A DNA stretch of 64,000 nucleotides from Ignavibacteria bacterium (GCA_014654705.1 JACVZY010000006.1:1-64000); one strand, 5' to 3'. Counted from the stretch's first letter, positions 1-9,341 are shown. The notes: generated by a model not told the origin, from the sequence alone. Numbers and translations are program-made.

Positions 1-98
1 GCAGACTGGCTGCCGCTTTGATTGCTCTGATTTTTAACTTTTAATTGGCATTAGAGATGCAAGATACTGAATTTGTTACACTTCTTTGTTATGCGTCA

Positions 99-142
99 AC
101 GATAAAAAATAAAAGCCGCATGAGGTTGTATCTCATGCGGCT
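99..142 (-). terminator. Intrinsic terminator
   Basis: Read on the minus strand, an 11-bp perfect stem (arms 132-142 and 114-124, 7-nt loop) is followed by a T-rich run. It lies about 30 nt after the stop codon of the small minus-strand gene ending at 172, so it most likely ends that transcript. Confidence 0.8.
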
Positions 143-171
143 TTGCAATATATTTGACGCAACTCCTAGGG

Positions 172-351
172 CTAATGAGCCGATTTTTCTGTCTTTGCCG
201 GCATTTCAGTGGCGGTGCTTGCGGTATTTTGGTCATCGCAGTCACACTGACGCAAGCCGAAGTATGCAACTGCCGATACACCCAGCACAATAAATATCGG
301 AAAAAGAATGCGCGGGACGAATTTGCTTGGGGTTGTTCCTGCTGATGCCAT
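172..351 (-). CDS. Small single-pass membrane protein
   Basis: A 59-residue protein of unknown function. The start is set at the ATG at 351 (MASAGTTPSK); a longer reading to 477 only adds atypical sequence. A hydrophobic segment at about residues 13-33 is followed by a Cys-Asp-rich turn (RQCDCDDQ) and a polar tail, giving one membrane span with a short soluble end. No family is recognised. An intrinsic terminator directly after the stop supports it being a real transcription unit. Confidence 0.55.
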   Translation of the reverse strand: MASAGTTPSKFVPRILFPIFIVLGVSAVAYFGLRQCDCDDQNTASTATEMPAKTEKSAH

Positions 352-814
352 AAAAGTTCGTGAAGATAAGTGAAACAAGATTTGAATGAGTTGCGTGAGG
401 GTTGTTCTCTTGAACAAGTCTGTGGCAAAGGCGCACAAACACGACACAAATGTATTGAAGTTTTTGCTTTTGCACAAATCAATTTACACAAATCAAAACG
501 GACACGTACAAGTATCTCCAAACAACAAAAAACAAGCGGAGAAGGCTCACCTTTACCCTGAAAAACGGTGAGATGAGTAACCCCACGGCATTCAAAGTCC
601 CCATAATCTCAAACAGCAAGCAAGCACGGCAAGCCATACTCCGCTTCGTTACTTGGTTACTTGTCGTTGGGTATAAGCAATATACACAATTCCTAAATTT
701 TGTGTAAGTTGCCCGAAGTCAGAACTTATTATGACCAAAAGTCATGGATTATGACGCCAGTGAGGCTACAGACCACGCTACAAACTACACATTACGACAA
801 CCCTTCAAGAACCA
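352..814. other. Intergenic region upstream of murI
   Basis: No convincing gene is seen between the small minus-strand gene and murI. The stretch holds a 7-bp inverted repeat (TACACAA at 683-689 with TTGTGTA at 700-706), which could be an operator or a weak hairpin, and a short ATGAC/GTCAT palindrome near 730. No clear Bacteroidota promoter was found for murI. Confidence 0.4.
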
Positions 815-1687
815 ATGAACGTTTCGTCACCATCATTACCATCAAATCCTCTTTCTATTGAAAACAGCACCCAACAGGCGATTGGTGTGTTCGACTCCGG
901 TGTCGGCGGGCTGACTGCCGTACGCAAACTCGTCAATATGCTGCCTAACGAACGTGTCATCTATTTCGGCGACACGGCGCGAGTTCCTTACGGTAATAAA
1001 ACCGCAGCCACCGTGAGCGCATATTCGCAGGAGTGCGTTCATTTTCTCATTCAGCGCCAGATAAAACTGGTCATTATTGCCTGCAATACCGCTTCAGCGC
1101 TGGCATTAGAAGACATCCAGCGTATTTCTCCCGTACCTGTGGTAGGCGTGATAGAGCCTGCTGCTGAAGCCGCACTTGCGGAAACACGTTCGGGAAGAAT
1201 TGGTATTATCGGCACACGTGCCACTGTGCAGAGCGGCGCATATCAAAGCGCCATCAAGCATTTATGCACACAAAAAGGCATTGACCGCGAAATCGTTGTC
1301 TTTGCTGAAGCCTGCCCGCTCTTTGTACCCTTCGCTGAGGAGGGCTGGCATTACCACCCCGCCACACGTCTTGTAGCAGAGGAATACCTCGCACCACTCA
1401 AAAAAGCGCAGATTGACACGCTTATTTTAGGCTGTACTCACTACCCAATGTTAACCGATGTTATTCAGGACGTTCTACCGAATGTATCCCTTATCAATTC
1501 CGGCGAGGAAGCCGTGTCTGTCGCTGATGCAATTCTTCACGAACAGAGTATTCACGCCATGCAGCGAGGCATGAACCGTATCGTGGAATGCTACGTTACC
1601 GACAAATCCACGGCTTTTATGAGCGTCGCCGAACGCTTTTTGGGGTTTCCGCTCGGTATGGCGGAGGAAGTACGCTTCGGGAAGTGA
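815..1687 (+). CDS. murI: Glutamate racemase
   Basis: Converts L-glutamate to D-glutamate for peptidoglycan precursors in the cytoplasm. The 290-residue length fits the family. The N-terminal GVFDSGVGGL motif is present, and the two catalytic cysteines lie in ACNTAS (Cys90) and GCTHYP (Cys207). The ATG at 815 leaves an N-terminal tail of about 20 residues before the conserved core, so a later start is possible, but there is no internal Met before the core. It stands alone, convergent with the lipoprotein gene ending at 1722. Confidence 0.95.
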   Translation: MNVSSPSLPSNPLSIENSTQQAIGVFDSGVGGLTAVRKLVNMLPNERVIYFGDTARVPYGNKTAATVSAYSQECVHFLIQRQIKLVIIACNTASALALEDIQRISPVPVVGVIEPAAEAALAETRSGRIGIIGTRATVQSGAYQSAIKHLCTQKGIDREIVVFAEACPLFVPFAEEGWHYHPATRLVAEEYLAPLKKAQIDTLILGCTHYPMLTDVIQDVLPNVSLINSGEEAVSVADAILHEQSIHAMQRGMNRIVECYVTDKSTAFMSVAERFLGFPLGMAEEVRFGK

Positions 1688-1721
1688 GTTTTGCCAAACG
1701 ATGCGGTACCTTACGCCCCCT

Positions 1722-2159
1722 CTATTGCTTGCTTATGAGGAGTGTTGCACGGTAGTCGCCGGATTTTGTCGGCTCGCCCGCCGTCGGTAGTGGTGTTAAT
1801 TCTACAAGCTGCACACTGTACCCCAAATACTTAGCTGTTTTTGGTTCTGTCGTTGTATTCAATTCTAATTGCTGTTGCTGAGAGCCGCCTTTCGTGAGCG
1901 TCAAGCGTACACGGGCGTTACCAGCCCAGATACAGACGGCATTTATTGGGCAACGCGAGTCTTCCGGCACGCTATCCAAATGCACACGGAGGCTTTCGTC
2001 TTGAATTTCTGCCATCTGCCCCACGCCAAGCGTGAAGCGCTCTTGCAGCTTTGTTTTGACATCAATAGTCTCTGTATCAAGCGGGGAACAAGCAAAAAGG
2101 AGAATACCAATAACGCAGGCAAAAAAAGCGTTTTTGGCGAAAATAATATTGCGACTCAT
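1722..2159 (-). CDS. Predicted lipoprotein
   Basis: A 145-residue protein with a signal peptide and lipobox (LLFAC, Cys24), so probably a membrane lipoprotein. The start at 2159 is preferred over the longer frame to 2261 because it gives the signal peptide directly and has an AGGA ribosome site a few bases upstream. The mature part has a Cys pair (RCPINAVCIW) and a predicted beta-rich body; no named domain is recognised. It follows the GT39-type gene by about 100 nt on the same strand. Confidence 0.7.
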   Translation of the reverse strand: MSRNIIFAKNAFFACVIGILLFACSPLDTETIDVKTKLQERFTLGVGQMAEIQDESLRVHLDSVPEDSRCPINAVCIWAGNARVRLTLTKGGSQQQQLELNTTTEPKTAKYLGYSVQLVELTPLPTAGEPTKSGDYRATLLISKQ

Positions 2160-2261
2160 TGTCGGTTTCCTTTGGAAATGGAGAAAAATACTGTCCACAC
2201 CTTGAAAAGTGGGCGTTTGTAGAGTAAGAGACAGAAGGAGAAAAAAAGTCACAAAAAACAC

Positions 2262-3974
2262 CTATTGATGCCAACGCGCAAGATTTACTTTCTTTTTTAC
2301 TTCTCGCTGAAAGAAGACATAACCGTTTTTTCCGTATAATTCTGTCAAGTATACGTGTTTACGCCATGTTTGAGCATCGTTTATTTTGCAAACAAAGTAT
2401 GCAGTGTGGTCAATTTCATCTTCCAGAAGCCATCGCTCAAACTCCTCCGGCGGGATATTGGCGGCTGATGCACTTTGCGACAACTGTTTTTGTGCGTAAA
2501 AAAGGTCGGCATACGTGGTAAATCCAAGCGTTTGAATGTAGCACGACTGCCCTTGCAAACCTTGGTAAAATTCAACTGCCGCCGATTGTGTGTAGCCCTC
2601 TAGTTTATGGGCGACGACAAATGAGAAACAAAGTGCTGTAACAAGAGCAGCAGGAAACAACGTCAACGCCATTTCAAAATGCCGATGCTTCCGGAGAAAA
2701 TAAATACTGGCAAGGAGCGCAAGCACGAAGCCGACAGCCGGAAGGAGCGTCCAAGCGCTCCACAACACATTTGCTTGAAGATTACTGCGCTGAAACGCAT
2801 CATGGATTCGTTCAATGAGCCACGCTTTATTCATCCCTAGAAGCGGGACAAATACTAAAACCACACTCCACACAAAGCCTAAACCAAGCAAAATTGCAGT
2901 CGCCACACGAGAAAACGAATAGTCGCTACGCAAAAGCCCATCCAGAGCGCGGGCAGCAAAAAACGTTATCGGGAAATAAGCCAACGAAGTAAAATGCAAA
3001 ACGTTTGTCTGGACAAAAAAACCAGTCAGCACTGCCACCACAAAGAGAAGCAGCATCCACACCGTAAACGTAGCAAATGCATCGCGCACCTTCAGCAACG
3101 ACCACGATTGACGGAGTGCTCTTGCCAGCCCCGTAAAAATAAACGCCGAAGCAGGGAAACATCCCAGCACCAGTAGTAGTGGGCGATACAGCAATCCGCT
3201 ATCAACGCTTATGGTCGCAAAATTCTGTATGCGATAGCGTACAAATTCACGGAAGAACCACAACCCGCTTTTCAACAGTTCGTTACCATACCACACGAGC
3301 GAGACCGCCAGCGCCAATGCACAATACACAGCAAGTTCGGTCAAAGGAAAAAGCTCATCGCGCCGCCGCAGAAACCAGAAAAGAAGCCACGTAGCCGCAA
3401 CAAGTATCACGGCAAAAGCGCCATTCGTCAGCAACGCCATACCAATCGCTAAACCTGCCAGCACAATACGCCGCATCGAGTGGACTTTGCCATTTTGTGG
3501 CGCATAATAGCCGCAGATAGCATAAACACTAAGAAATATCCAGGAATTGAACCACGAATCGGGGAATCCAAACTGAAAGGAAAGTAGAGGCAGCATCGAG
3601 CAGCCGTAGGACAAAGCCCAAAGAACACCAAAATTACCGCGCCCAGTCAGATGTTTGCCCAGCGCGTATAACAATGGAAGCATCATCATGCCCAAGAGCG
3701 CATTTGGAAGCCGTGCGGCAAATTCATTCACCCCAAAAATCTTCATGGACAGCGCTTGAAGCCAATAGAAAAATGGCGGCTTTTCCCATGATGCTTGAAA
3801 ATCCAGATGTGTACGAAAATAATCGCCCGTTAGTATCATTTCACGCGCAATTTCAGCACTTTTCAGTTCTTCTCCGTCGAACAAATGCACCGCCCCCAAA
3901 CAGGGGATAAAAAGAAAGCCTGCAATGCAGGCTAGAAGAATACAAACAACAGTGTCGCGATTTGTCCATGCCAT
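2262..3974 (-). CDS. GT39/ArnT-type membrane glycosyltransferase
   Basis: A 570-residue polytopic protein resembling the PMT/ArnT group, which transfers a sugar from a polyprenyl-phosphate donor onto lipid or protein acceptors at the outer face of the inner membrane. The diagnostic region is the first periplasmic loop: an acidic motif (DGEELKSAEIAREM, around residue 33) followed by a region with EKPPFFYWLQ and a FAARLPNALLG helix. About ten to twelve hydrophobic segments follow, then a soluble C-terminal part of about 100 residues. Donor and acceptor cannot be told from sequence. Confidence 0.8.
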   Translation of the reverse strand: MAWTNRDTVVCILLACIAGFLFIPCLGAVHLFDGEELKSAEIAREMILTGDYFRTHLDFQASWEKPPFFYWLQALSMKIFGVNEFAARLPNALLGMMMLPLLYALGKHLTGRGNFGVLWALSYGCSMLPLLSFQFGFPDSWFNSWIFLSVYAICGYYAPQNGKVHSMRRIVLAGLAIGMALLTNGAFAVILVAATWLLFWFLRRRDELFPLTELAVYCALALAVSLVWYGNELLKSGLWFFREFVRYRIQNFATISVDSGLLYRPLLLVLGCFPASAFIFTGLARALRQSWSLLKVRDAFATFTVWMLLLFVVAVLTGFFVQTNVLHFTSLAYFPITFFAARALDGLLRSDYSFSRVATAILLGLGFVWSVVLVFVPLLGMNKAWLIERIHDAFQRSNLQANVLWSAWTLLPAVGFVLALLASIYFLRKHRHFEMALTLFPAALVTALCFSFVVAHKLEGYTQSAAVEFYQGLQGQSCYIQTLGFTTYADLFYAQKQLSQSASAANIPPEEFERWLLEDEIDHTAYFVCKINDAQTWRKHVYLTELYGKNGYVFFQREVKKKVNLARWHQ

Positions 3975-3998
3975 AGTAAAGGGCGTACAAATGAGTAT

Positions 3999-4958
3999 TT
4001 ATCGGCTTTGGGCGAGCTTCCAGAGTCTGTCTGCCAATGCAATAATAATATCTTTCTTGACCACCACATCTAGCCAACGGCGAGGAATGGCGGTTACGCC
4101 GTAGTAAGCGCCGGCAATTTGTCCATAGACCGCGCCCGTTGAATCGGCATCGCCGCCAAGATTAACGGCAAGAATAGCCCCTGTTTCAAAATTTGTCGTG
4201 CGATGAAACGCCCACAGCGCAGCTTCCAGCGTATCAGCCACAAAGCCGCTTCCGGTGATGTCGTGGGGAACATCTTGCTTAAACGAGCCGGATGCTACCT
4301 GCGCAACCTCATCAGTAAAATTATAGTCCGTCCAATCGTCGCCGAAAGGATTATAGAGATCGGAGAGCACTTTTTCCTTAGAATGACCACGCAAGATGCC
4401 TGTAATAATGCCACTCATGTACGCGCAACAGTCAAGCGATGCCTGCGCTGCGTGCGTGGTTTTGCTGGATTCAATAGCGTAGTCAATAGCCTGATTGGGA
4501 GTTTGTGCATAGAACATCGGAATCGGCGCAAGACGGCTGATAGCATCGTTGTCAGCCCATTCCTTGCTTGTACCACCACATTGAAGTTCTTTGGTTTGCT
4601 GGAATTTATCAAGCGCCATTTTCATCGTGGCACTCATATCAAAAGCAGCACCATTACTGGACAAATAGCCTTCGCGACGCCACCGACTGTACCGCGTCAA
4701 CTGGTCAAAGGCATCAAAGCCATTTTTTTCGATTAGGCTTGCGGCAAGACAGAGTGCCGTAGAGGTATCGTCTGTCCATTCGCCGAGTTCCACATCAAGC
4801 GGACCGCCCGTAATCATATCCTTCACCGCAGGCGCACTGCCCCGCGCACGAAATTTCAACGGCGCTCCGAGTGCATCGCCGACTGCCAAACCCAAAAGCG
4901 CACCCTGATACTGGGCTTGCTTCAGTTGGACGTTGGGCATTTCCATCTTTTTTGCCAT
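3999..4958 (-). CDS. ADP-ribosylglycohydrolase family protein
   Basis: A 319-residue member of the DraG/ARH family, which removes ADP-ribose from proteins or hydrolyses related ADP-ribosyl compounds with two Mg2+ ions. The opening GALLGLAVGDALGAP motif, the first metal site (GEWTDDTSTAL) and the C-terminal metal site (NLGGDADSTGAVYG) are all present, so it should be active. A Bacteroidota-type promoter lies at 5061-5091. No ADP-ribosyltransferase is visible nearby, so the substrate is unknown. Confidence 0.9.
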   Translation of the reverse strand: MAKKMEMPNVQLKQAQYQGALLGLAVGDALGAPLKFRARGSAPAVKDMITGGPLDVELGEWTDDTSTALCLAASLIEKNGFDAFDQLTRYSRWRREGYLSSNGAAFDMSATMKMALDKFQQTKELQCGGTSKEWADNDAISRLAPIPMFYAQTPNQAIDYAIESSKTTHAAQASLDCCAYMSGIITGILRGHSKEKVLSDLYNPFGDDWTDYNFTDEVAQVASGSFKQDVPHDITGSGFVADTLEAALWAFHRTTNFETGAILAVNLGGDADSTGAVYGQIAGAYYGVTAIPRRWLDVVVKKDIIIALADRLWKLAQSR

Positions 4959-5276
4959 AGAAAATTCCTCGTGAATATATCGTGGTAAATACTAAATACA
5001 TTGTTCGGAATATGGTTTGATAATGTACCGCTCAATGCCACACATTATCCATCATTCGTACAAAGATACAAAAGCCGACGGTATAGACAAAGCGCTTGAG
5101 GAAATACTAGGGAATGGCTGCGCACACTCCGGCATACTATATACTTTGCCCATCCTCGTTCTCAGCCATCGGTCATGTATTCAGACCGCTCATCACTTTT
5201 TTAGAACAAAATTGTGCCTCCCCTCGTATTACGAAATGTTACAAACTTTCAAGCACATACATTTCAGCGGCACACT
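4959..5276. other. Divergent intergenic region
   Basis: Separates the ADP-ribosylglycohydrolase gene (minus) from the small membrane protein gene (plus). It contains the minus-strand promoter at 5061-5091. Short overlapping plus-strand frames here have no recognisable features and are not called. Confidence 0.4.
5061..5091 (-). promoter_or_regulatory. Bacteroidota-type promoter
   Basis: On the minus strand TTTG (5091-5088) is followed by exactly 19 nt and then TATCTTTG (5068-5061), a full match to the known Bacteroidota TTTG / TAnnTTTG pattern. It would start transcription near 5054, about 95 nt before the ADP-ribosylglycohydrolase start codon. Confidence 0.6.
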
Positions 5277-5660
5277 ATGACTACCCTAAGTATCACATCA
5301 GAGAAGATGCTTCGCTCGTTACCAGAAACGCTCCCCCACGCATCATTCCAACAAGAACAATTTCGCCTTTCAAGCCTTGCAGCGCTTGACCGCAGTATCG
5401 CGCTATTACTGCTCTTAGGAGGAATGGTACTGATTGTGTCCGGTTTCTTGCACTCACTCCATCACCCGACGTGTGGTGTTCTACGATTACTCTTGGGGGT
5501 AGCTCCGGCGATAGCGGGCGGCTATCATGCGTATTGCCTTGAGGCATGGCGCTACGAAGCACATCTAAGCCCGACGTTGCTTCGGTGGCGCTGCATGGCA
5601 ATTTATCTGATTGCAGGGACTCTGGCGGGTACAATTCTTTCGGTGACCTGCTGCGGGTAA
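5277..5660 (+). CDS. Small polytopic membrane protein
   Basis: A 127-residue protein of unknown function. The start is placed at the ATG at 5277 (MTTLSITSEK); an upstream frame to 5214 adds 21 residues without obvious character. After a polar N-terminus of about 38 residues, hydrophobic stretches near 40-60, 66-85 and 105-125 suggest three membrane spans. It is convergent with trpA, with 20 nt between the stops. No family is recognised. Confidence 0.5.
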   Translation: MTTLSITSEKMLRSLPETLPHASFQQEQFRLSSLAALDRSIALLLLLGGMVLIVSGFLHSLHHPTCGVLRLLLGVAPAIAGGYHAYCLEAWRYEAHLSPTLLRWRCMAIYLIAGTLAGTILSVTCCG

Positions 5661-5680
5661 AAGAATTACGGATTCCAAAT

Positions 5681-6487
5681 CTATCGTAACCCTGAAATAA
5701 ATCCTTGAACCTTGCTTTGAATCTGCTCCGGCGACGTGCCCGATAGTGCTTTGACAAAAGCACTTCCGATAATTGCCCCATCAGCATACTCGCAAGCCGC
5801 ATCAAAACTTGCTTTATCGTGAATACCAAAGCCAATCATAATGTGATTTGCTATTTTCTTCTCACGCCTGAGGCGCTGCAAACGCTCAAAATATGTGGTT
5901 CGTGCGTCGTCCATCGAAAGCGCACCGCCGGTTGTTCCCGCCGAAGAAACGGCATAGAGAAAACCGCTTGAAACCTCATCAAGCATCGCAATACGCGCGT
6001 CCGATGTTTGGGGTGTCACGAGCAAGATATGATGCAGGTTGTAACGCTGAAATATCGGCTGCCATTCCTTCACAAAGACTTCCATCGGCAAATCCGGCAG
6101 TATCACGCCGTCAATACCCACTTCCGCACACGACGCTGCAAAGCGCTCTATACCATACTGCAAGACCGGATTCACATAGCCCATGAGGACAAGCGGCATC
6201 TGCACACGGGAGCGCACATTGCCGAGTTGGGCAAAGAGCAACTCGGTCGTCATTCCGCTCAGAAGTGCTTGGGTGCTGCTTTCTTGGATAATTTGTCCGT
6301 CGGCAATAGGGTCAGAAAAAGGCATACCGATTTCGACCATATCAACACCACTATCTTGCAACGCTTCCAGCACAGGCACGGTATCTTCCAGATGCGGAAA
6401 CCCAGCTGTGCAATACACCGATAAAATGGGTGATTTTTTTTCAGCAAAGAGTGTATTGATGCGGTTATGAACGTGTATTGTCGTCAT
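5681..6487 (-). CDS. trpA: Tryptophan synthase alpha subunit
   Basis: Cleaves indole-3-glycerol phosphate to indole and glyceraldehyde 3-phosphate, passing indole to TrpB. The 268-residue form starting at 6487 (MTTIHVHNRI) matches the usual length; an in-frame ATG at 6511 adds eight residues. The catalytic Glu lies in MVEIGMPFSDPIADG, which also holds the catalytic Asp; the phosphate-binding glycine loops (GIDGVILPDLP, GFGIHDKASF) are present. It is the last trp gene, separated from the upstream YidB-like gene by a terminator, so it may depend on read-through or its own promoter. Confidence 0.96.
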   Translation of the reverse strand: MTTIHVHNRINTLFAEKKSPILSVYCTAGFPHLEDTVPVLEALQDSGVDMVEIGMPFSDPIADGQIIQESSTQALLSGMTTELLFAQLGNVRSRVQMPLVLMGYVNPVLQYGIERFAASCAEVGIDGVILPDLPMEVFVKEWQPIFQRYNLHHILLVTPQTSDARIAMLDEVSSGFLYAVSSAGTTGGALSMDDARTTYFERLQRLRREKKIANHIMIGFGIHDKASFDAACEYADGAIIGSAFVKALSGTSPEQIQSKVQGFISGLR

Positions 6488-6559
6488 GGAGCGGAGGATT
6501 GGGAAAAACAAAGAATTTGAAGCTTGAATTCACGAAGGAATAAAGGATTCTGTTGGAAC

Positions 6560-6594
6560 AAAAAAAGCCATGCTCGCTTAACAACAAACATGGC
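6560..6594 (-). terminator. Intrinsic terminator between yidB-like gene and trpA
   Basis: Minus-strand hairpin with arms GCCATG (6594-6589) and CATGGC (6572-6567), extended inward by G-T and A-T pairs, followed by a seven-T run (6566-6560). It lies just after the YidB-like stop codon and about 70 nt before trpA. Confidence 0.7.
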
Positions 6595-6611
6595 GTTCTG
6601 AAGCATTATGA

Positions 6612-7025
6612 TTACTTAAACAAGCCACCCAAAAGCGAGCCTAAGCCCGATTGGAGCGCATCGCCTGCCGGAGCAGTACCATCCGGCGTAAGCTGGTCAA
6701 TAACCATCGGAAGAATCTGTGTAAGTGCCGTAGTTGCCATTTCGGGCGGGATACCGACTTGCTGCGCGATAGCGGCAACTTGCTCACTTCCCAAAACGCT
6801 TGTGAGTGTCCCCGGCGAGATGGGAAGATTTTGCCCCGTGCCGACCCATGATTGCATCAGGTCGCCTGCTCCGCCTTGTTGGAAAGCGTTCATCAAGCCT
6901 TCTATGCCACCTTGTTGGCTAATCATGCCGCCAACCGCGCTAATAAGTGCCGATTGTCCGCCGCCTTCAGCGTTTCCACCGAGTGCTGCGCCAGCTACTT
7001 GTCCGACTAAATCAAATAAGCTCAT
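6612..7025 (-). CDS. YidB/DUF937 family protein
   Basis: A 137-residue, Gly/Gln/Ala-rich protein matching the YidB (DUF937) family of unknown function. Typical features are the N-terminal MSLFDLVGQVAGAALGG, the segment GTGQNLPISPGTLTSVLG, and a C-terminal region rich in Pro/Leu ending in GLGSLLGGLFK. No signal peptide or true membrane span. It sits 39 nt after trpB on the same strand and is closed by an intrinsic terminator, so it looks like the last gene of the main trp transcript, although no tryptophan role is known. Confidence 0.8.
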   Translation of the reverse strand: MSLFDLVGQVAGAALGGNAEGGGQSALISAVGGMISQQGGIEGLMNAFQQGGAGDLMQSWVGTGQNLPISPGTLTSVLGSEQVAAIAQQVGIPPEMATTALTQILPMVIDQLTPDGTAPAGDALQSGLGSLLGGLFK

Positions 7026-7064
7026 GAATACTGCCTAAATAATTGAATAAAAAGGGATTATTAC

Positions 7065-8285
7065 TTAATGCGGTCTTTCCTGCACTCCACCAATATACGT
7101 TTGCAAGTCTTTATCACCGCGCCCCGAAAGATTCACGACCACAATTTCGTCAGGTTTCGCACCGAGTTTTTCCAGATACGCCAGTGCGTGTGCGGTTTCG
7201 AGTGCGGGAATAATGCCTTCGGTTCGGGCAAGAAACTTTCCAGCCTGCATGGCTTCATCGTCGGTCACAGCATGAAATTCTGCTCGCCCTGCGGAGAAAA
7301 GGTGCGCATGAATAGGACCGATGCCCGGATAATCCAGCCCTGCTGAAATAGAAAACGGCTCTACGACTTGCCCGTCAGGGGTTTGCATGAGAAAAGTTCT
7401 GCTCCCGTGAAGCACACCCGGTTTGCCGAGTGCCGTCGTTGCAGCAGAAAAACCACTGTCCACGCCTTTTCCGGCTGCTTCAAGTGCTACAAGGCGCACA
7501 CGCGCATCATCCAAAAAGTGATAAAAAGCTCCCACGGCGTTGGAACCACCGCCCACACACGCCAGCACGTAGTCCGGATACGTTCTACCTTCTTTTTCTT
7601 CTAACTGCCGCATGATTTCTTCGCTGATAACCGATTGAAAGCGTGCCACCATGTCGGGATATGGGTGCGGTCCGACCACTGAGCCAATGATGTAGTGCGT
7701 GTTGTCGGGATTCGTAATCCAGTCGCGCATGGCTTCATTGGTTGCGTCTTTGAGTGTTTGGCTACCTGATTTTGCGGCAACCACACTCGCACCAAGAAGT
7801 TTCATCCGCTCCACATTTGGCTTCTGGCGCTCAATATCCACCGCTCCCATATAGACAACGCATTCCAAGCCCATCAGTGCACAAACCGTTGCCGTCGCCA
7901 CGCCGTGCTGTCCTGCACCGGTTTCAGCAATGATACGCTTTTTGCCGAGACGCTTTGCCAAAAGAATTTGCCCAAGCGTGTTATTGATTTTATGCGCCCC
8001 GGTGTGGTTCAGGTCTTCACGCTTCAGGTAAATGCGGGTCTTGTAAAAATCGGAAAGTCGCTGTGCAAAATAGAGCGGTGTCGGACGACCAACGTAATCC
8101 CTGAGTAACGCCGCAAACTCCGCTTGGAAGCTGCTTTCTCCAATGATGTCCAGATAAACCGAGCGCAGGTGCTCCACATTTGGATACAGCATTTCAGGAA
8201 CAAAAGCACCACCGAAATCGCCGTAATAACCGCTTTCGGATACGCCATAATGAGTGGATGCTGTGGTGAGAGAGGGTGTTGTCAT
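7065..8285 (-). CDS. trpB: Tryptophan synthase beta subunit
   Basis: PLP enzyme that condenses indole with L-serine to give tryptophan. The 406 residues match the TrpB1 class. The PLP lysine is Lys99 in HTGAHKINN, the cofactor phosphate loop is GGGSNAVG, and the N-terminal [12 protein letters not shown] signature is intact. Its start codon overlaps the stop of the Rpn-type nuclease gene (ATGA, 8282-8285), implying translational coupling. Confidence 0.98.
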   Translation of the reverse strand: MTTPSLTTASTHYGVSESGYYGDFGGAFVPEMLYPNVEHLRSVYLDIIGESSFQAEFAALLRDYVGRPTPLYFAQRLSDFYKTRIYLKREDLNHTGAHKINNTLGQILLAKRLGKKRIIAETGAGQHGVATATVCALMGLECVVYMGAVDIERQKPNVERMKLLGASVVAAKSGSQTLKDATNEAMRDWITNPDNTHYIIGSVVGPHPYPDMVARFQSVISEEIMRQLEEKEGRTYPDYVLACVGGGSNAVGAFYHFLDDARVRLVALEAAGKGVDSGFSAATTALGKPGVLHGSRTFLMQTPDGQVVEPFSISAGLDYPGIGPIHAHLFSAGRAEFHAVTDDEAMQAGKFLARTEGIIPALETAHALAYLEKLGAKPDEIVVVNLSGRGDKDLQTYIGGVQERPH

Positions 8286-9337
8286 GGTGATACGTATTTT
8301 TGGCGAAGTTGTGCAATAGTTTCAATGGATAAGCCCGTCTTGAGGGCTATTGTCTTGTCATCCAGCACATCGAAGAGATTTTGTGCAATTGCGGCGGCTT
8401 TCCGTAATTCACCTTCTTCAATGCCTTTCTGTATGCCTTTTTCAATACCTTTTTGTAATCCTTGCTCTAAACCTTGTTCTAAACCTTTTTGCAGACCTTG
8501 CTCTAAACCTTGTTCCAATCCCTTTTGTAATCCTTCTTCCAATCCCTTTTGTAATCCTTCTTCCAATCCCTTTTGTAATCCTTCTTCTAATCCCTTTTGT
8601 AATCCTTCTTCTAATCCTTTTTGTAATCCGTCTTTCAAAGCCTTTGAGACTATGCCACGCTGGTCGTGTATCCACATTTCTTTGCGTTCCAAATCATCTA
8701 ACTCCATACGGCTTAGATTCATTCTATTGGCAAGCGCGAAAGCCTGCTCTAAATCAGGACGTAAAATATCCGGTACCGCTTCCAATCGTGGTGCATATCG
8801 TAAGAAATAGAGCCATTTTTCCAGTATAGTTAAATCATCGTCCAGCGTTTTGGTAAATTTCGGCAACTCCAAAAATACCAGTTCAATATCGTTTGCAGGG
8901 TAGTCTATCAATTCATGTTTTTCCTTGAGAATGAAGCGCGTTTCCAAGCGCTCAATCTGTGGGAACATGATAAAATCTGTTATCGTCAACGCAATAATAG
9001 GCTTCAAAAGGTGATAATTCTCGCCCTCACCGAGCTGAATAGAATATTTTTTTGCAGCATTGTAAAGAATACGTTTCTCGAAACTTTCCACGCTCAGAAC
9101 TTGCATCTCAATAATCACCGTTGTCTCATCGCTGAGTCGCGCCTGCACATCCACGAACGTATCCTTCATGCCTTTCAAGCGCGGCACAAGGTAGGGGTCA
9201 AGTATTTCCAAATCCTGAATTGTCGTCTCCCCTTGATACAAAGCGGCATTAAGGAAACTCATTAGAATTTCTTTACTGGCTTCGGAACCAAATATTCGCT
9301 TAAATGCGAGGTCGGTTTTGGGGTCAATAAAGCGCAT
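8282..9337 (-). CDS. Rpn/PD-(D/E)XK nuclease family protein
   Basis: A 351-residue member of the Rpn (recombination-promoting nuclease, COG5464) group, often annotated as a transposase-like PD-(D/E)XK protein. The N-terminus [17 protein letters not shown] is typical, and the nuclease core is [21 protein letters not shown] (around residues 55-75), with D, E and Q in the expected spacing. The C-terminal third is an array of GLQK/GLEE four-residue units that probably forms a long charged helix. The ATG at 9337 is chosen, 4 nt after the trpF stop; a TTG at 9358 is possible. It sits between trpF and trpB and overlaps trpB by 4 bp, a very unusual location. Confidence 0.85.
   Translation of the reverse strand: MRFIDPKTDLAFKRIFGSEASKEILMSFLNAALYQGETTIQDLEILDPYLVPRLKGMKDTFVDVQARLSDETTVIIEMQVLSVESFEKRILYNAAKKYSIQLGEGENYHLLKPIIALTITDFIMFPQIERLETRFILKEKHELIDYPANDIELVFLELPKFTKTLDDDLTILEKWLYFLRYAPRLEAVPDILRPDLEQAFALANRMNLSRMELDDLERKEMWIHDQRGIVSKALKDGLQKGLEEGLQKGLEEGLQKGLEEGLQKGLEEGLQKGLEQGLEQGLQKGLEQGLEQGLQKGIEKGIQKGIEEGELRKAAAIAQNLFDVLDDKTIALKTGLSIETIAQLRQKYVSP
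8413..8636 (-). repeat. In-frame tandem repeat coding GLEEGLQK units
   Basis: Inside the Rpn-type gene, a 24-nt unit (12-nt half units) is repeated about nine times, with near-identical copies at 8525-8630 and more diverged copies toward 8413. Each unit encodes an eight-residue Gly-Leu-charged block. Such arrays in Rpn-family genes vary in copy number by slippage; here the frame is intact. Confidence 0.85.
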
Positions 9338-9341
9338 ATAG

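Noticed and set aside
45-293. Plus-strand frame of 82 codons
   Set aside because: Runs through the terminator hairpin and antisense to the small membrane protein gene.
5293-5835. 180-codon minus-strand frame
   Set aside because: Overlaps the 3' end of trpA and runs antisense to the small membrane protein gene; basic, low-similarity composition.
8350-8829. Hydrophobic repetitive plus-strand frame
   Set aside because: Mirror of the GLEEGLQK repeat on the other strand; the Rpn-type gene with full family match explains the sequence.
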